From Urechis unicinctus (lineage: Eukaryota; Annelida; Polychaeta; Xenopneusta; Urechidae): 64,000 nt of DNA. This document shows positions 40,441 to 52,518 of this stretch, piece after piece. A program made the translations under genes and the position numbers. Each line of letters starts with the position of its first letter. Positions within the stretch are counted from its first letter, which is position 1. The notes beneath the pieces are model-generated. The model was not told where the DNA came from. It ran no database searches and worked only from the letters and a program-made list of their open reading frames with translations. The stretch lies in contig CM067350.1 of the NCBI GenBank assembly GCA_034190875.2, positions 25,617,456 to 25,681,455 of the forward strand. The letters are read 5' to 3'.

Positions 40441-41019
40441 TCTTATAACTATATTTCCTCCTTTAGCTATACTCTTGTTATACTTATATTTCTTGGTTAT
40501 TGGATTTTATGCGCGCTCCTTCGTATATAGGAATATTGTAGCTGCTTGTAGTTGCTTGAGTGGGGACACTAGTCAGAGAAAACACACGAGTCCAGGAGTT
40601 GAGTTGTTGTTGATTTATTCGAGTTTAGCTTATTAGCTTTCTCTGGAATCTCGGGTCAGAATCTTGTTCAGATACTTCGTCTCTTCGCTAGGTATTTCTC
40701 CCTGTACTTCGTCGAGGCCAGCTATTTTATCGGGGTTCCGGCATTGGATTATGCTCGGAACCACACCCACAACTGGCCTCCCATTGGTCCAGGTATAGCC
40801 GGTCCCCCTTCACAAAGGTCAACCCCAATAGCTCACATGGGGCGTGGGCACGAAGGGTCATTGGCCAATGGGAAAAGGTACCAGCCAGGTCTACTTATCA
40901 GGGTCACACCCCCGTCTTAAGGGCAGAGGTTGACCCGGGCTAGTGAAATATGTCGTGCTGACAATGGAAAAGAGGGGGAGCGTTTCAAAAGTCAAAAGAG
41001 CTAGATTAATATCATAACA
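40441..41019 (-). repeat. 5' LTR of the gypsy element
   Basis: 579 bp, starting TGTTATGAT and ending TTATAAGA on the minus strand. It has an AATAAA within CGAATAAATC. Unlike the 3' LTR it is uninterrupted. It is related to the LTR array at 1-5439 but belongs to a different subfamily. Confidence 0.9.
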
Positions 41020-41490
41020 TCTGGAAGACACCTAACCAGAAGATATAGACTAATGAGGCAAGGAGAAGACCCAACCAGCACACATAGACTAATGAGGCAA
41101 GGAGGAGACCCTACCACCACACATAGGCAAATGAGGCAAGGAGGATACCCAACCAGCACACATAGACAACTGATGCAAGGAGGAGACACTACCACCACAC
41201 ATAGGCTAATGAAGCAAGGAGGAGACCCAACCAGCACACATAGACAACTGAGGCAAGGGGAGACTCAACCACCACACATAGACTAATGAGGCAAGGGGGA
41301 GCCCCAACCAGTACACATAGACAACTGAGGCATGAAAGAGACCCTACCACCACACATTCAATAATGAGGCAAGGAGGAGACCCAACCACCACTCATAGAC
41401 TAATGAGGCAAGGAGGACACCGAACCACCACACATAGACTAATGAGGCCAGGAGGATACCCAACCACCACACAAAGACTAATCAGCACAT
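41020..41490. repeat. 39-bp minisatellite, right part
   Basis: About 12 copies of the same unit as 31440-31680. The period is a multiple of three, so repetitive open frames on both strands are artefacts. Confidence 0.92.
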
Positions 41491-42836
41491 AATTAATTGT
41501 TTGGTACCCACTTACCTTTAATTCTGGTTCTTTAGCCCAACTCGCTGAAGTTGAGCGGGAATGGCAAGAAGCCTGTTTGGAATTAACATTGAGACAACAT
41601 GGATCCGTCTTTATCTTGTAAGAACTGCTTTACATTATTTTAAGTTGTTAACGATTTGATGCAGTACTGTGTCTGCCAGGGTGAAGTTACTGTGTGCATG
41701 TTTGGAATTGATACAAGTGCAAATTAAATGCCTTTAAACATGCAGCTACTAAGATATGTACTACCTATATATAATGAATATGGCATGTAGTGTGTATTAT
41801 CCCTACTAATTAACTGCAAAATCCTCATTTATATTGTAGGTGGTGTTGCCAGCATTATTCCAACATCTGTGAGTGGTACATTATTGGTATCAAGCTGGCA
41901 TCTTAGGAGAATTCATGAAAAACACAGTTTCACCTGTCATGGTATGTTATATTGAATAACCATGGGCATAAACCAGTTACTGGATCCGCGGGGGCCTGAG
42001 CTCCTGGCCCTTGAGAATTTAATGGGGGCCTCATCCCGATGCTCCCATGGGCCTGCATATCTAATCGCTGTCACTTTCAATTAAACATACATTACTCTAA
42101 TGCTAATTAAGGATAGAAAACTTATTTATGATAGGCAGGGTTGGGTGGGCGTTGGCAGGAGTGGGTTGGCAGATGTCTTCAGCCAAAGGTCGGATAAAAT
42201 CACACAACACCTTCCCCATAGCTACTTCCCCACACTTATCTATGGATATTTATAATAAGGGGTTTATACATAAGCTTAGGTTTAGTTATGACCTTGTTGC
42301 ATTTAACATACATTTTTATGGGAATAATCAACGAGGTGTTAGAGAAAACAAGAAAGTTTATTGAACTTGTGTGTAATGGCAGAAACAGATTGTTTCTGAT
42401 ATGACAACAGAAAATGCAACAGTTTACAAAATATTTTTTGAAAGGCAAAGATATGACACAAAATTGGGAAGGAAATGACACAAGTTCAATGACTATTTTT
42501 AAAAGAAACGGAAGGTTAGGTGTTACACAAATTGAGGTAAGTAGATATGACCTAATTTAATTCAAACAATTTAAAACAAGTGAACAATAAGTGTTTAAAA
42601 AGAGAAAATGAAAAAAATATATATTTACACAATAAACATGTAGGTAAAGGAGAGGCTTAACTATTAGGATGCCCTCATAGAGCGCCAGCACGAGGCACAG
42701 AGTGGCATCCCATAAGGTGACTTCTAAAGAAACACATGAAAGAGTGCTAGTATAATAAAACGAGGGTGATATACAATTTGTAGTGTGTGATATGTAGACT
42801 GCTGATGTAGACATATTATATTTGATCCATGGTTTG
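41491..42836. other. Mostly non-coding; two possible 5' exons
   Basis: Two plus-strand stretches look exon-like: 41530-41622 (after TTCTTTAG, reading QLAEVEREWQEACLELTLRQ, donor GTAAGA) and 41841-41940 (after ATTGTAG, donor GTATGT). They could be 5' exons of the transposase-like gene that follows, but their phases do not join cleanly. The rest (41941-42836) shows nothing recognisable. Confidence 0.3.
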
Positions 42837-42945
42837 AGAACTGATAGGGGAACTGCTAAGGCAGATTCTCCTATTCTGTTGTGGATCTAGAGTTTGAGAA
42901 CTAATAGGAGAACTGCTAATGCAGATTCTCCTATAGCACCATGCA
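42837..42945. repeat. ~60-bp imperfect direct duplication
   Basis: Two copies of GTTTGAGAACT(G/A)ATAGG.GAACTGCTAA.GCAGATTCTCCTAT, with a third weaker match (GCTTATGCAGACTCCTG) at 43012-43030. It lies just past the end of the tyrosine recombinase frame and may be part of that element's terminus. Confidence 0.65.
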
Positions 42946-43014
42946 CTAGGGTTGAGAGTTGGTTACTCTAACTTGTCTGGGCATCCACTAGAGGGAGATG
43001 GGGTGGGGGGCTGC

Positions 43015-43750
43015 TTATGCAGACTCCTGCAGGGTAGACGAGGGGTGGTTGGTGATAGGTAGTGTGATTACTGTGGTAGGGTGAAAAAAGTTTTTTTTGA
43101 TATAGCGTTGATACGCTGAGCTCTTCCATCGGCCTGAACTTTTGATGATGTGTTCAGGACAATTGTCCATTGCTAGTTGAGTAGCCCGTCCAATTCTGAA
43201 ACTGTGGGTGTTGTAATGGTTGGGTGGGATGTTGGCCATGGAAAGGCAGGCTTTGAGAAATTTTGAGAAGGCTTCCTGATTAACAGGCTGAGTGTGTTTG
43301 TCTGTGAATAGTGGACAACAGTGGTTGCCCCTTTTAGCTATGTATTGTTTGAGTGGCTGGACGGGACAGTAAAGTGACTGAGGTTAAGGATTAATTACTA
43401 GAGTTGGTTGGTTTTTGTTGCTGTGCATGTACGATCTAGAAGATATGTGGTAACTATTGTTGATGAGGCGGACTTGGTGAAGGTGAAGTGTGTGTGCAGA
43501 GGTAGTAGAGACCACTGCTTCGTCAGCACGTAAGCAGGCATAGAAAGAAGAGAGTAAAAGTGCTGTGGTATGGGGAGGAAGAGCAGAAAGGGATAGAATC
43601 AACAATTTTTTGAAGGATGTCTTTAGTTATTGGAAGGTTTGAGGTGGATGCTGATGCAGAATTTTGGATGCTCTGAAGTGCCTTTGTGACTATAACAGAG
43701 GCAGTTGGGTCTGTGGAATTTGCGGCTTTATGGGTCTCGTAAGGCATTGG
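43015..43750 (-). pseudogene. Tyrosine recombinase (DIRS/Crypton type), broken
   Basis: C-terminal catalytic domain of an animal tyrosine recombinase. Blocks in order: MPYETHKAANSTD and ITKDILQKIVDSIP; FYACLRADEAVV (first catalytic Arg); SLYCPVQPLKQYIAKRG; CCPLFTDKHTQPVNQ; YNTHSFRIGRATQLA (His-x-x-Arg); IIKSSGRWKSSAYQRYIK (Trp in the second His position, then the Tyr nucleophile). A TAA at 43384-43386 interrupts the frame, and one frameshift lies near 43600 beside a run of six T/A bases. No RT or RNase H is nearby, so it is either a Crypton-like element or a stripped DIRS integrase. The frame abuts exon sequence of the plus-strand transposase gene at 43750. Confidence 0.8.
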
Positions 43751-46700
43751 AAGAAGTGCATGAGAAAATTAGGGAAACATTGAGGGATGCCAACTTTGAT
43801 CTATCAATGCTTGAATGCAGAGTTTATTACAAGCTTCCTCTTCCAGAGGACCAATGCAATCACATCACATGAGAGGTAAGCCATTTTGCATCCCTGTGAA
43901 TGGTAAAGATGCAAGGGTGGGGCCACTTAGCTATTTGTTAAAATTTCCATGTGGTGGCCTGGACGAAACATGGTAAGTATAATATGTGGACTTAACAGAG
44001 CATTTTTGGCTGTAGGCTGCATCTTACATCTTGCCAGTTGATGCGCGGGTACGAGCTAAAGTCCAGCAGTGAAGTCAAGCACTTGCTACAGACCTTTGTG
44101 GAGAAGGAACTACTTGTGGAAAGTCCATCACCAGTGTCGCATAGGTTTAACCCCACTGACAGAGACTTAGCTAACCTGATACGCTCTTCATTGGACAGAA
44201 ACAGGTGTGTATGAATTGTCGAATGAGGCATTCAATTTATCTACATTGTTATGTAATCAGTCCTCTGGATAAAGGTTTGCAATCCATTATCAGCCTTGTT
44301 GCTGTAACATATGCTTTTCAAATATTTGTATGTACGTATTAGAAAATATACATATAGATTAAAACTTTTTATTGTAAATGTCAAATTTAATCATTCTGCT
44401 TCTGGGTGTCTGCTGTTCATCAGTTCATTATGAGCATCAATTGAGATTTATAGCATTGTCTTTATATCATCTTTTAATCTTATACCAGGCATTCTAGCGA
44501 TGATCAAGAGAAGTGGGATCAAACTGATAATCAGAACAAGGTGTTCTTGAGGAAGAAAAGGTTTGTATTATGTTATAAAGAAACACATAGTAGAACTGAA
44601 CCTCAATTTGTCCAGTCAATGTTGGCATGTTTGTTGTTGAGAGAGAAACAACTGCATCGATCAAGGAGGCGCTTGAGAAACTTAAGGACTTCGATGAGCG
44701 TGAGATAGTAGCTGTTGAACAAGTCTTTCAAGGTAAATTGATCAGCATGATTCATTTTATTATTCCGGATTCATTATCAATGTGCATGGCATGTTACTTA
44801 AGACTTGTTAAGAAAACTACATCTATATAGATAAGTTGAATATCTCCATGGGAGCATCTGATAAATCTCCTACATTGTATGCCTATTTATTTTGAAATAT
44901 GTACACTGGATATCCATGATTTGCATAATTAGATACTGTTCTCTAGAGCATTAACCTACATGATGACAGAAGCATTGTCTTATGTTCATTAATGTTGCTC
45001 TGGCTTATGTAGGTGTTTATGAGAATATTGTCCTATTCTGAAGCCACATATAGCTATATATAAACATATTGTACTAGCTCTCCTATAGCTTGTATCACCT
45101 AATCCACTGACATTTTATAATGCAATGTTGATGTTTGCATATTTTATTACCAAAAACTGTATTTAAACATCTCAAAACACCACAAAAAAGCATACAATCA
45201 GCTTAGTATGCAGAAGCATACATTTAAAAAATGTCCTAAAACATCTGGAAAGGTATTTGTTTTATATACTTTTTTTTGTTTGTGTTTAGTAGTTAGTTTC
45301 AGATGGAGATGTGATTCTCTCCTAGTTGTTTTTCAAACCCAATCAACCTTGTTATCGTTATATACTAACAATTATACTAGCCAAGAACAGTGAAGTTTGG
45401 GAGGGGCACACCATTCACAATCTCCCCTTCCATTCCATCACTTCTTGGGTCACGAGTTGCATGCTGCCTTCTAAAGCAGCTGCTTACAATTTATTCCTGA
45501 AGAATATCAGGATATTTCTTCCAATTTCTTAATGTAGCGTGAAGGCGGTCACACAGCAAACATGAAGATGGAGAGTGCAGCGTGCAACTTTGGGGTAATA
45601 TATGCATTTCTATGTATCTATCATGTGGTTACATATACACACTTCAGAAGTAATTTAAGAGAAGAGCATAACTGATCCATAATCTATACATTTTGATGAA
45701 AAACCACTTTGATTCTCTTGTTCTAATGCTGTAATGTGGCATGAAACTTCATTATCACCCTTTGTATATCGGATTGCAATTTGTTGTACATGTTCATGAC
45801 AATAATTGCTCTACATTTGACATGATTGACTATTAATTTCATTAGAAGTACTAGGACAACAGTCAAATGTTTCTTACTGTCTAAGGTCCAATGTGATTAT
45901 TTTGTGTACATGATAAATAAGTCCACTTAGAACATGTACACTGTGCATCACTGCTGGTTCTATCTTGGAATCAAGTGATAATTGCAATGTCGTTGGTTAC
46001 ACTCCCCTTATGTACCTTCTCTGAAGCCATTTTTATTTACCATATCACATTTTGGAGTACTCAAATAGTTATTCCTATCATACTAAAAGGGGATGTGAGT
46101 CAATGGGTCTTTTTTTGTTTAGTTTTAAAAAATGATGGCCAACTGCATGGAATACTTTAATAATATGTCAACGCTTGTATCTGTATCCTACAGACTGCTT
46201 CGTATTGCTCTGCGATTTCCACCGAGAGCAAGCCTGGGACTGATGGCTGAGCAAGGATGAGCATGGTCATCGAGCTGACAAAGACAGGGTTAAGATTTTG
46301 TAAGTTTGTAACATGCATGTCTACCTGTGCCATGATGTCACTTGCTGTATGTGCAATACACTGTACAAATAGAGCACAGATTTATTCTTTACTTTAAGGG
46401 TTGCTCTCCTAAGGTAGGTAGTGGTTCACGGAATATACCGTATAACGCTTCATTTCGCACCTATATTTGATTAAACTAGATTCATATGTTAAACAATATG
46501 TAACATTCAGGAAATTTTGTTTAATTCACGCAATTCAGCTTGACTTCAAAAATGCTAGGTCCTATCTGCTATTTTGTGCAGCTTATGTTGATTGTTGTTA
46601 CCGTTAATGTAATTGTTCCAGGCTATGTAATTTGGCAAATGCTGGAACAGAAGCTGATTACAACCTGGCTTTGGACCAACTGAGAGGTAGTGACGTGTGG

Positions 46701-49117
46701 AATGACAATGAGAGATTCAAGTTCTGGCTCCAATCAAAATGGCTGCCAGTCCACAAGGTATTTTTGGATTCACTCCCAGAGATGTAAATATAAATAAACC
46801 AATGCTTAAAATTATACCATACTTAAGTGCTGGGAAAAAGTAAAATTGGATCAGTGGTTGTGAATATCATGCAATTCAATATGCATGGCACTGAGTTATG
46901 CCAGATAAGTCAATGCCTCATGGTTTCCCAAAATTCTTGAGTACCATGTGCCTCTTTTTGGCAGTGTCAATTGGGCGTAACAGTACACTACCAGGGTCAC
47001 AAGGTTACTGTAAACAAAGACCTGGTGCAACCATCTCAGTGTGTTGTTTTGGGGACTTCCCTCATAAAGGATTGTTTTATGTCAACCAGCTTGACATAAT
47101 ATATGATACTGATATGTGATCTTTGAACCAGAGACATTCTTATCAGGGCAGCCACTTAGTTAATTAGCTATACGCAGTGTATGTCAACAGAGTCCTCATA
47201 AATTATGGGTATCACCTTTCTTCTGGCAGCCCATGATAAAAGTGGTTGATTGTGTGTAAATGTATGTATTCTAGAACCAACAAAGGCATGCATTAAAAGA
47301 AGCCATTTATTAATTTTCCAAAACAAGAGAAGCATTCACCTAATTTTTTGTCATACCCAGAGATGGGTGAAAGCTTTCAGGCATCATCTGATAAACCTGA
47401 TAAACACAACCAACGGTATAGAACACCAACATAGGGATTTGAAGATAAAATTTCTTCAAGGCCATACAGATAACACACTCACTGGACTTGTGTCTACTGT
47501 GAGGGACAAATTTCTGCCTGCATGTAGAAGAAGGTTTACATCTCCTTTATTTATTATGTTTTAATGTTTCTGGTTTCATTTGAATTAAGATTAAATTTGG
47601 TTCGTTACTTACACAGTTTAATGAAATTATTAGATAAAGGTAAATGTCCTGAAATGCCTAAAATAGATCGCTTGTTTTGAAAATCTGTGGAGTATGCTTT
47701 ATTCATATGTAATTATATGCATTCCAGCTATGAGATAAACAACATAAGGGCGTTCGAGGGCAGTCGGAAATACAGTGAATGGATGCCAGCAGTTCTTCAC
47801 AACCGACCACCAGCTTTTGTAAAACACGCTCTGGCACGACTGCCCTCAGCTCAATAATTAGCCCGTTCCTCTGTTGTGCCTGTTCAGGACCACACATTCA
47901 AGGTAAAGTCGGAATCAAGGGACCTGTTCCACACTGTGGATGTGAGTGGGGAAATACCCAAGTGCTCTTGTGAGGACTGGATGAGGCATCATTTACCTTG
48001 TAAGCACATGTGGGCAGTAATTTGTAGCAAGGCAATTACATGGGAAGATTTTCCTCCCAACTACATAAACTGTCCGATATTCCAGTTGGACATACCAGAG
48101 GTCCACATAAGACAGGTGGCAGATAACTCAATGGATGGAGTGATATCTTCTGCTCCGGCTGTGACTCCACCTTCCCCTCTGCCTTCCTCTGCTTGTTGGT
48201 CCCCACATACAATGGCCCAGCAAGTGAGGGAGAAGCTGTTGGAATTGAGGAATGCCTCCTACCTCATTGAGCATTCAAAGTGTTCTGAGGAAGATAAGTG
48301 CCATAACCTGTCAACGATGCTTGCGGAGACGGCTACTTTATTGGAAATCCTCACACCTAACATTCAGCATGAAGCCGGTCTGAGGCTGAATCAGTTGCCC
48401 AAGTGTAGGAGAAGGATCCTACAAAAGAGCAGAGGTATCATTTACAAAATAGTAAACAGTATTACTAATGGCCAATGTTTCTCTTAGTAAATTGTAAAAC
48501 AATACCACTAATTTTTTCTAAATCTCACCACCAGCAGTTGTCTAGACTTCATATTGAGTGTACAATTGAAGCACGGAGGGTTTCTTCCTATGACATGAAC
48601 ACTATGTTGGTTGAAGTTGCATCAGATCGGCAATGCTTTCTAATAGAGAACAGTGGTGCAAAATCTAGTTTTGAGGAAACAAGTTCAGTAGTCAAAATAT
48701 ACCATTAGACACATTTGATGTATCAAAAATATACTATGGAGGACTCCACTTTTGTGCTTTACAGGGCTATTTGCTCTTCGAAAGAAACGCCGGATTGGAC
48801 CCAAAAAAAAGGTTGTCACACGAAAAGCACATGGTCGGTCTTCTGTGACTGGCTCTTCATCACTGTTAAGACAAGGACCTCCTCCTTCACCAGTGGCTTT
48901 GTGCCCACTTGCAGCCTCGTTCCCACCTGCAGCCTCGTCCCCACTGGTGGCCTCGTCCTGTGTGCCGCGTCCTCACCAGTGGCCTCGTTCCAACCTGTGG
49001 CCTCGTTCCAACTTGTGGTCTCATTCCCACCAGTGGCCTCGTTCCCACCTGTGGCCTCGTCACCACCTGTGGCCTCGTCATCAAAACAGGCAACCTCCCA
49101 TGTATCTTCCGTTCTAA
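43737..49117 (+). pseudogene. MULE-like transposase gene with SWIM finger, multi-exon, with stops
   Basis: Plus-strand exons: to 43875; 44016-44204 (HRFNPTDRDLANLIRSSLDR); 44489-44560; 44616-44732; 45538-45594; 46194-46299 (DCFVLLCDFHREQAWD); 46622-46757 (DERFKFW-like WNDNERFKFW); 47361-47533 (NTTNGIEHQHRDLK); 47728-48434, with a SWIM CxC...CxH finger (CSCEDWMRHHLPCKH); and 48765-49117 (RKKRRIGPKKK, then a proline/valine repeat). The last junctions (46299/46622, 46757/47361, 47533/47728, 48434/48765) agree in phase. In-frame stops lie at 43870-43872, 46241-46243 and 47855-47857, and the 44560/44616 junction is out of phase. Such genes are transposase-derived; this one has introns, so it is a decayed domesticate or host-style family member. 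Confidence 0.7.
48890..49085. repeat. ~18-bp coding minisatellite
   Basis: About ten degenerate copies of GTGGCCTCGTTCCCACCT. In the predicted exon frame and in its alternatives this gives low-complexity repeats (for example PVASFPPVAS in one frame). It is probably unstable in length. Confidence 0.8.
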
Positions 49118-49567
49118 GGAAAGGGTCAAAGTCTCACAATCCAGGTTCATGTTTCATTTTCTTGCCCACATCCTGTTTACATTATGACCTTTTCAAACTG
49201 TTCATTTTGCAAGGACGTCCACAATAACATATATATTAACTAACTATTTTGGGATTTTCACTCTATATATGTGTTGTCATTTATATTGTGTTCTGTTACA
49301 TGTTACCTACTAGGATAAGTATTGGGTGGAAATAATCTTGAGTTGTTCACTGTTCAGCTCACAATGTCAACACCAAGGAGGATCTGTGGTACAATCCTTC
49401 ACCTCAAGGGCTCTGGAAGAGAGATTGGCGTGAAGCCAAATCTCAAAATGTACGCTTTAAATTAAAAGGCTTCCTAACACATTTTATTCATCTGTTCTAA
49501 AAATCATCCCTAGTTCAGCTTCTTGCATTAATTTGAGATATATTTGCAAATTTTGTTTGCGTTACAG

Positions 49568-51323
49568 TTGCACATGCTATTGACACGTGAACCCGACGAA
49601 GGGGCTGTGCTGATCAATGTTTGTGGCAAACTGATCCGTGAGGCCGATTTTACCACACTCCAAGAGGGACGTTATATGGATTCTACGGTAGTGATATCAT
49701 CAAATATATTATTATGTATATGCAAACTTAGAATGACCATTCTTTCTCTGTCCACCCACAACCTACACAACTGATTGTTGCAGGCCAGGCCGTAAAACAA
49801 TTGGGTAGCTGATGACAACCTGTTGATCAGTAGTGCAACTGAGCAAACTTAATATATTGATAAAAACTTGTTACTTTTGTAGTATTAAGGCATTAGCACA
49901 ACTGCTTATAAGCTTGAAATTTTCTTGCAGGCAAATGCACCGAAATTGAGTCACTAATGATAAATGGAGCTCGGCTTATGTGTCTCCAGTATAGCATAGT
50001 CCCGTAACAAGGGCACAGTAGAATGGTCTAAACCTAGGGGTCAAGTGCCCTGAAGGTTGAATATGGGATATTTTTCTCCATTGTACAGAATCTTTAGTGA
50101 GGTGTTGAAGGTGAAAATGCATTTGTATGATACCCCAAAATGTACAGTAAGTGGTAACTTTTTAATCGACGAGTGTGACCAGCCACTAAACTGACTCGGT
50201 ACATGGTGAATGTAATGCACTCATGCATGAAATGAAGAGTATAATCAATTAACTGCCATCACTATGTTATTGATACCATTGATCATATCATGTTATTCAC
50301 TAAATATCTCACCTTTGCAATATAGCTTGATTAGACAACTATCCCAAAAGCATGTGCGGTTGGGTAGTGTGTTCCGATATGAAAGGGAACTGTTGCTACA
50401 ACAAGTAACTGTTAGGACACAAGATTTGGCAGGCACAAAATGATAGGGATTTTTGTGTTGTGCAACAGGTCATGCGTCCACTTCAAAGGATATCATTGAT
50501 CTGTTATACGGGCAAGTGGTTTTGGTATTCTAGCAAGTGGTTTTGGTATTAGGGCAAGTTGTTTTGGTATTCTAGCAAGTGGTTTTGGTATTCCGGCAAG
50601 TTGTTTGGGTATTCGGGCAAGTGTTTTCAGATTGCGACTTGACCTACGCACAAGTAGGTTGTTGGCCTTAATGCATGTTACCCTAACAAATGCAGAAATT
50701 TATGATTTTGGTCAATGTCAATGTATGCAGTAGGTTTTTTTCTCTCCTTCTGTGCACACTAGGTCCTCTGTGCCTTTCTCCAAATTGTGGTTGAACTGTC
50801 TGCAGATAAGGTATCATGGTTTCTATTGATGTTATTTATCGTTTGGTGATTTAGACAACCCATTCAGTAATAAATTTCACCTTGTATGTTTATGTATACT
50901 GAGTAATGTTTTCCCCAGGGTGTCAAAGTAGCTGTGCTGGATACTACTGTTATGCAGGCTGCTCAAAATGATCCATCAATTTTAACTTTGCCGGTAAGTG
51001 GTTTTGACTGAATTGCCAATGAGTGTATACATATGTATTGAATAAAGGGTGGTGCATATGACTTTGATAGGCTGACAGGTTAATACATTTTAACTTTTGA
51101 GTATTTGCATACCCATCCCACTATGGTGAACAAAGTGAGGCCACCACCCTCTCATAAAATATGACTTCAATGACCATTATTTTAGACCTTCAGCATCATT
51201 CACCATTACTGTGTTTTTGTGTGTAAGTTGGTGTACATTTCATTTTTTTAGGAAGATGCAAGGTTTCATGACTATATACTGGTTCCCTTCTTCTCTCAGG
51301 CAATTTCTCACTTCATGCTGGGA
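49568..51323 (+). pseudogene. Exons resembling a Ulp1/C48 peptidase domain
   Basis: Three well-spliced exons: 49568-49687 (VLINVCGKLIREADFTTLQEG, then RYMDST), 50919-50993 (GVKVAVLDTTVMQAAQNDPS) and 51252-51323 (EDARFHDYILVPFFSQAISH then FMLG). The pattern D-x-x-x-L-x-x-G-x-x-x-x-S followed by ILVP...H(F/W)xL is that of the N-terminal half of Ulp1/SENP-type cysteine proteases, with the usual HW at the catalytic histidine reading HF. The Asp and Cys parts are not found. These exons may continue the transposase gene upstream (MULE-Ulp1 fusions are known in plants) or form a separate gene. The assignment is tentative. Confidence 0.45.
50506..50628. repeat. 22-bp minisatellite, about six copies
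   Basis: Unit GCAAGTGGTTTTGGTATTCT with small variations, in a presumed intron between the C48-like exons. Confidence 0.9.
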
Positions 51324-51713
51324 GTAAGTTACTAGACCAATATTTGTAATTTCATTTTTTTCCATCCCTGTTGTTATCAATAAAAGTCTGTTATAGTAAA
51401 TATAAATAAGCATTGAAATTGAAGGTATTCTGTATTCTCTGTTCAGATTATTAAACCATAGCAGTGTGTAGCACTGTATCTGGATTCCATGGAGGGACAT
51501 GCCAGTGAAACTAGATCAAACTACACAACTCTTCTGTGAGCTCCTGACTTCGAATATGTAACATTTGCGTGTGTGCCACATGAAATGTGAACTAAAAATA
51601 CTAGTTTCTGATCCATAAATTATTGAAACATATTTAAGTAGGACAAATATGGGACAGGGTTGCTCTGATGTGATGGAATATGCACCTTCTGACAAATTGA
51701 ATATTGCTTGCAG

Positions 51714-52283
51714 GGATCTTGCAGTAAATGTGGACCACACCAAAAAGTGGTCTTTGGACTTTTGGTAATTCTATCAAGGTAAATAAAGTACCTGTACTTA
51801 TTAAAAAGTCCGGTGTTAAATGTTTACCTGGTCTCTATATTTGTGCATTATATTGGTGCTTATTTTGTAAAAATATGTAATAAATAGCTATGTTATTTTT
51901 GCAATATAGTATTTTAAAATTTGAATTCGGTTAATTTCACACAGTACTTGGGAATGCAAGTGCATTTGGCAACAATTACACACGCTAAACGTAGCTACTT
52001 TTCAGAATGACACGAGTCAAATACGTAAATGGATAGCCATGGTTTTGTTGGATGGATACCTATGGCACCGGTATTATAATATTATTATTCTTTTTACAGT
52101 ACTATTTTAGTGTCAGACATGATTGTTAAGTGGTGTGATATAAATAGAGATTTGTTGGTAAACAGGTCTCCAGGAGTATGTTCAGCATGTGGGGCATCAG
52201 CTATTGTGCCGCATGGCCACAGCAGCATTGAAAAATGTCCTCGATGCTACCAAGGACGTGCAACAAGGAAAAGAAAGACGAAA
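51714..52283 (+). CDS. Two exons with CxxC zinc-ribbon motifs, partial gene
   Basis: 51714-51764 (GSCSKCGPHQKVVFGLL, acceptor TTGCAG, donor GTAATT) and 52100-52283 (TILVSDMIVKWCDINRD..., then CSACGASAIVPHGH and CPRCYQGRATRKRKTK, acceptor TTTTACAG, donor GTAATA). The second has a CxxC...CPRC pair typical of a zinc ribbon followed by a basic stretch. Phases of the two exons do not match as drawn, so an exon may be missing. The gene runs into the assembly gap at 52419. It may be the 3' part of the transposase/C48 locus. No family is assigned. Confidence 0.45.
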
Positions 52284-52418
52284 GTAATAGACAATACGTT
52301 TCACCCAGCCATTCATTATTTACAAATGCATACATTATACTTATGTTTACGTTATTTAACACATTTTGCTCCAGCCCCGATCTGCTTCATGGCTGTACCC
52401 TGATGTGTCCAAGAGGCA

Positions 52419-52518
52419 NNNNNNNNNNNNNNNNNNNNNNNNNNNNNNNNNNNNNNNNNNNNNNNNNNNNNNNNNNNNNNNNNNNNNNNNNNNNNNNNNN
52501 NNNNNNNNNNNNNNNNNN
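52419..52518. other. Assembly gap (100 N)
   Basis: Exactly 100 Ns, a standard placeholder for a gap of unknown size, at the left edge of the higher-order repeat array. Confidence 0.99.

Larger units (their letters stand above)
31681..41019 (-). mobile_element. Ty3/gypsy LTR retrotransposon, defective
   Basis: Full-length element on the minus strand: 5' LTR 40441-41019, PBS, gag, pol (protease, RT, RNase H, integrase), about 3 kb of non-coding sequence, PPT and 3' LTR 31681-32550. The two LTRs differ at roughly eight positions over their shared length, a moderately recent insertion. It sits in the 39-bp minisatellite. I see no clear 5-bp target duplication (left flank GGCATG, right flank TCTGG). 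It cannot be autonomous: gag is truncated, RT has lost a catalytic aspartate, pol has an in-frame stop, and the 3' LTR carries an insertion and a 60-bp deletion. Confidence 0.92.

Noticed and set aside
31681-41019. A 5-bp target duplication around the gypsy element
   Set aside because: Flanks GGCAT(G) and TCTGG do not match; only CAT is loosely shared and overlaps the LTR tips.
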